From the NCBI RefSeq assembly GCF_900299535.1, contig NZ_OMKE01000023.1, positions 124,001-188,000 on the forward strand: a stretch of 64,000 nucleotides of DNA, in the 5' to 3' direction. The notes below the pieces were generated by a model. The model saw only the letters and a list, made by a program, of their open reading frames with translations. It was not told the origin of the DNA and ran no database searches. Origin of the DNA: Aquimarina aquimarini. GTDB lineage: Bacteria > Bacteroidota > Bacteroidia > Flavobacteriales > Flavobacteriaceae. Of the stretch, positions 61,834-64,000 are shown piece by piece. The position numbers and the translations under genes are program-made. Numbering within the stretch: position 1 is the stretch's first letter; each line of letters begins with the position of its first letter.

Positions 61834-63756
61834 ATGTGCGGAATTAATGGTTTAATATCAATACAGCAAGAAGAACAAAGTAAGCTGGATGATTATATTA
61901 CTAGAATGAATGATATGATTATTCATCGCGGACCAGATGACGATGGGGCTTTTACATATTCTGATAAAGAAGGAGCAATAGCCATGGGAATGCGAAGATT
62001 ATCAATAATTGATTTGAATTCGGGGAAACAACCTATCTATTCAGAAGATAAGAATATTGTGATTGTTTTCAACGGAGAAATATATAATTATAGAACGTTA
62101 CGAAACGAGCTTGAAACCTTAGGAGCAACCTTTACAACCCAAAGTGATACTGAAGTTATTCTGAAATTATATGAAAATCAAGGAACATCATCATTTCATA
62201 AGTTGGATGGTATGTTTGGTTTTAGTATCTATGATAAAAAGAAAAACAAGGTTTTTATTGCCAGAGATTTTTTTGGAGAAAAACCGTTGTATTATACAGA
62301 AAAGGAAGGGAAGTTTATATGGGCATCAGAACTTAAATCTGTCTTAAAAATAATAGATACAGTTCCATCAATTGACAAAAAAGGATTGAATCTGTTTTTT
62401 AAACTTACCTATATCCCTGCACCATTTACTATTTATGAAGGGATACATAAATTAGAATCTAATCACTTTATAACATATGATTTGTCAACTCATACACATA
62501 GTATTGAATGTATTGAAGAGATAACTCAAGCAAAAAAAGAAAATGTTTCTTTTGAAGATGCAAAATCTTCGGTAAAAGAGTTAGTGAATGAAAGTGTTGT
62601 TAGTCGTTCTGTATCAGATGTGCCTATCGGAACATTTTTATCAGGAGGAGTCGACTCGTCTATTGTATCCTTATGTTTGGCAAAAATGAACCATGCAAAA
62701 ATCAATACATTTTCGATAGGGTTTGCCAAAAAATCATATGATGAAACTGATAAGGCAAGAACAGTATCTAAGCTTATAAATAGTCATCATCACGAATTTA
62801 TTCTGGATGAAAAAGACCTTGAAAGTAATATTGATAAAATTCTACTCAATTTTGATGAGCCTTTTGCAGATTCTTCTTCCTTACCTACGTATCTGGTGGC
62901 AAATAAAACATCTGAACATGTTAAGGTTGCCCTAACAGGAGATGGAGGAGATGAGGTTTTTGGAGGGTATAATAAGTACCATATGGGTAATATTAATAAA
63001 AAATATACCAGTATGGTTCCTAGAGGAATTCATAACCTTATCAAAAAGACGAATGACCTTCTTATAAAACCCAAGCATGATAAAAGAGGAATGCGATATA
63101 GGGTTGATAAATTACTTAATGCAATAGATTATTCTGATAATTATTATTGGGATATTATCTCTTTGGGATATGCAGGAGATAGTTTGTCATCTTACCTTTT
63201 GCCAGAAATGATAGAAGCAAATCCATTTGCATTTTATCAGGATACTACAGGGATTCGCTCGCCAAAAGATCTTACAGAGTACAGAACAATAGATAAACAT
63301 ATGAGTCTAGAAGGGGATATGCTGGTAAAGGTTGATAGGACTAGTATGTTAAGTTCGATAGAATGTAGAGCACCTTTTTTAAACAAAAAGATTTGGAAAT
63401 ATACAAATACATTACCCGATGATTACTTGATGAAAGGGTGGAATAAAAAGTATATTTTGAAAGAAGCTTTTAGAGAAGAATTCCCAAAAGACTTTTTAGA
63501 TAAGTCTAAATCAGGGTTTGGAGTTCCAGTAGGAGATTGGTTACGTTCTGCTCTACGCCAAGATTTAGAGAATTGTATAAGTGATACATTATTAGATACT
63601 CAAAATATATTTCAAAAAGATACTATTAAAAAACTGGTAACAGATCATTTAAACGGAAAAGACAATACATTCAAGGTTTGGACATTTTATTGCTTTCAAA
63701 AATGGTATATACACAGTTATGTAGCAAGTGAAAATGAAATATTGTTGAAAAAATAA
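61834..63756 (+). CDS. asnB: Asparagine synthase-like amidotransferase (glutamine-hydrolysing)
   Basis: A 640-residue class II amidotransferase. The glutaminase domain starts MCGINGLIS with nucleophile Cys2 and continues with IHRGPDDDGAF, RRLSIIDL and NGEIYNYR. The synthetase domain has the PP-loop LSGGVDSS, then TGDGGDEVFGGYNKY and the C-terminal KSGFGVPVGDWLR. All parts are intact, so ammonia made from glutamine can be channelled. In polysaccharide loci such enzymes (for example WbpS of P. aeruginosa) amidate uronic acid carboxyls, which fits the WbpP/WbpO genes upstream. True asparagine synthesis cannot be excluded. It begins 4 bp after the EpsF-like gene. Confidence 0.9.
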   Translation: MCGINGLISIQQEEQSKLDDYITRMNDMIIHRGPDDDGAFTYSDKEGAIAMGMRRLSIIDLNSGKQPIYSEDKNIVIVFNGEIYNYRTLRNELETLGATFTTQSDTEVILKLYENQGTSSFHKLDGMFGFSIYDKKKNKVFIARDFFGEKPLYYTEKEGKFIWASELKSVLKIIDTVPSIDKKGLNLFFKLTYIPAPFTIYEGIHKLESNHFITYDLSTHTHSIECIEEITQAKKENVSFEDAKSSVKELVNESVVSRSVSDVPIGTFLSGGVDSSIVSLCLAKMNHAKINTFSIGFAKKSYDETDKARTVSKLINSHHHEFILDEKDLESNIDKILLNFDEPFADSSSLPTYLVANKTSEHVKVALTGDGGDEVFGGYNKYHMGNINKKYTSMVPRGIHNLIKKTNDLLIKPKHDKRGMRYRVDKLLNAIDYSDNYYWDIISLGYAGDSLSSYLLPEMIEANPFAFYQDTTGIRSPKDLTEYRTIDKHMSLEGDMLVKVDRTSMLSSIECRAPFLNKKIWKYTNTLPDDYLMKGWNKKYILKEAFREEFPKDFLDKSKSGFGVPVGDWLRSALRQDLENCISDTLLDTQNIFQKDTIKKLVTDHLNGKDNTFKVWTFYCFQKWYIHSYVASENEILLKK

Positions 63757-63802
63757 TATTTAATAATAAGATATAAAACAAACCCATAATCACTTATAAT
63801 CG

Positions 63803-64000
63803 ATGTTTTTTAATTCTATTGATTTTTTTATTTTTTTATTGATAGTATTGTTTTGTTATTGGTGTCTGGTCAATAAAAGCATTAAACTACAAAACATATT
63901 GGTGTTGGTGGCTAGTTATGTGTTTTATGGTTGGTGGGATTATCGTTTTTTATCTTTAATCGCTATTAGTACTACCATAGATTATTTTGTTGGGTTAAGA
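63803..64000 (+). CDS. Second MBOAT-family O-acyltransferase (truncated by window edge)
   Basis: An ATG at 63803 opens a frame to the end of the window, encoding 66 residues. They read MFFNSIDFFIFLLIV, a membrane span, then KLQNILVLVASYVFYGWWDYRFLSL and the start of another span. This order (FNSxxF start, KLQN loop, SYxFYxxWDxRFL) matches the first 60 residues of the MBOAT gene at 53607 (FNSLSF, KLQN, FYAFADWRFL). It is therefore a second polymer O-acyltransferase, complete only outside the window. The catalytic His is not visible here. Confidence 0.8.
   Translation, partial: MFFNSIDFFIFLLIVLFCYWCLVNKSIKLQNILVLVASYVFYGWWDYRFLSLIAISTTIDYFVGLR

Overview
The window looks like a chromosomal piece of a marine Flavobacteriaceae bacterium (Bacteroidota), possibly near Aquimarina; the genus is a guess. 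The DNA is AT-rich, starts lack obvious Shine-Dalgarno sites, and several promoters show the Bacteroidota -7 box TAnnTTTG. Lineage-typical proteins include a secreted protease with a type IX secretion sorting domain, an OmpA protein with thrombospondin type 3 repeats, a fused E1 alpha/beta 2-oxoacid dehydrogenase and several conserved flavobacterial hypotheticals. No rRNA, tRNA, CRISPR array, transposase or prophage was seen.

Positions 1-42,800 are mostly short housekeeping and accessory operons. They hold: tandem patatin-like lipases (123-1941); a four-gene minus-strand operon of a DsrE-like protein, an M20 amidohydrolase, an FMN glutamate-synthase-like protein and a small membrane protein (1993-5969); a large T9SS metalloprotease (6106-8952); a UvrD-like helicase and a YciO-like protein; a PhyH oxygenase divergent from an AraC regulator; a LodA/LodB pair predicted to make a CTQ-cofactor oxidase (14670-17884); arylamine N-acetyltransferase and VanW-like genes; an HxlR-YciI operon whose promoter sits in a 42-bp perfect palindrome; a nitrilase-family protein; a decayed amidohydrolase; an HPP-family membrane protein overlapping flavohemoglobin (28491-30163); a racemase operon; two lipoproteins; OmpA; a nucleoside phosphorylase/DUF1835/SUI1/2OG-oxygenase operon; and a branched-chain-type 2-oxoacid dehydrogenase.

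Positions 42,844-64,000 are one co-directional polysaccharide locus that runs off the window. It encodes UDP-HexNAcA synthesis (WbpP/WbpO-like), a Wzx flippase, an EpsG-like polymerase, five glycosyltransferases and many modifiers: a pyruvyltransferase-family protein, a hexapeptide acetyltransferase, a QueC-like PP-loop enzyme, an AsnB-like amidotransferase, a PaaK/CapK-like adenylate-forming enzyme and two MBOAT acyltransferases. Its most striking part is a contiguous adenylation enzyme/carrier protein/MBOAT/SGNH cassette (51846-55982) that copies the parts of the Gram-positive dlt system. Its adenylation domain keeps the Asp and Cys pocket residues known from D-alanine-activating DltA. My working model is a Wzx/Wzy-type surface polysaccharide containing N-acetylhexosaminuronic acid, perhaps amidated, pyruvylated and esterified with a small amino acid or acyl group. 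Chain-initiating transferase and export genes are not in the window.

Limits: family calls come from motif and sequence recognition only. No database search, alignment or structure prediction was run.
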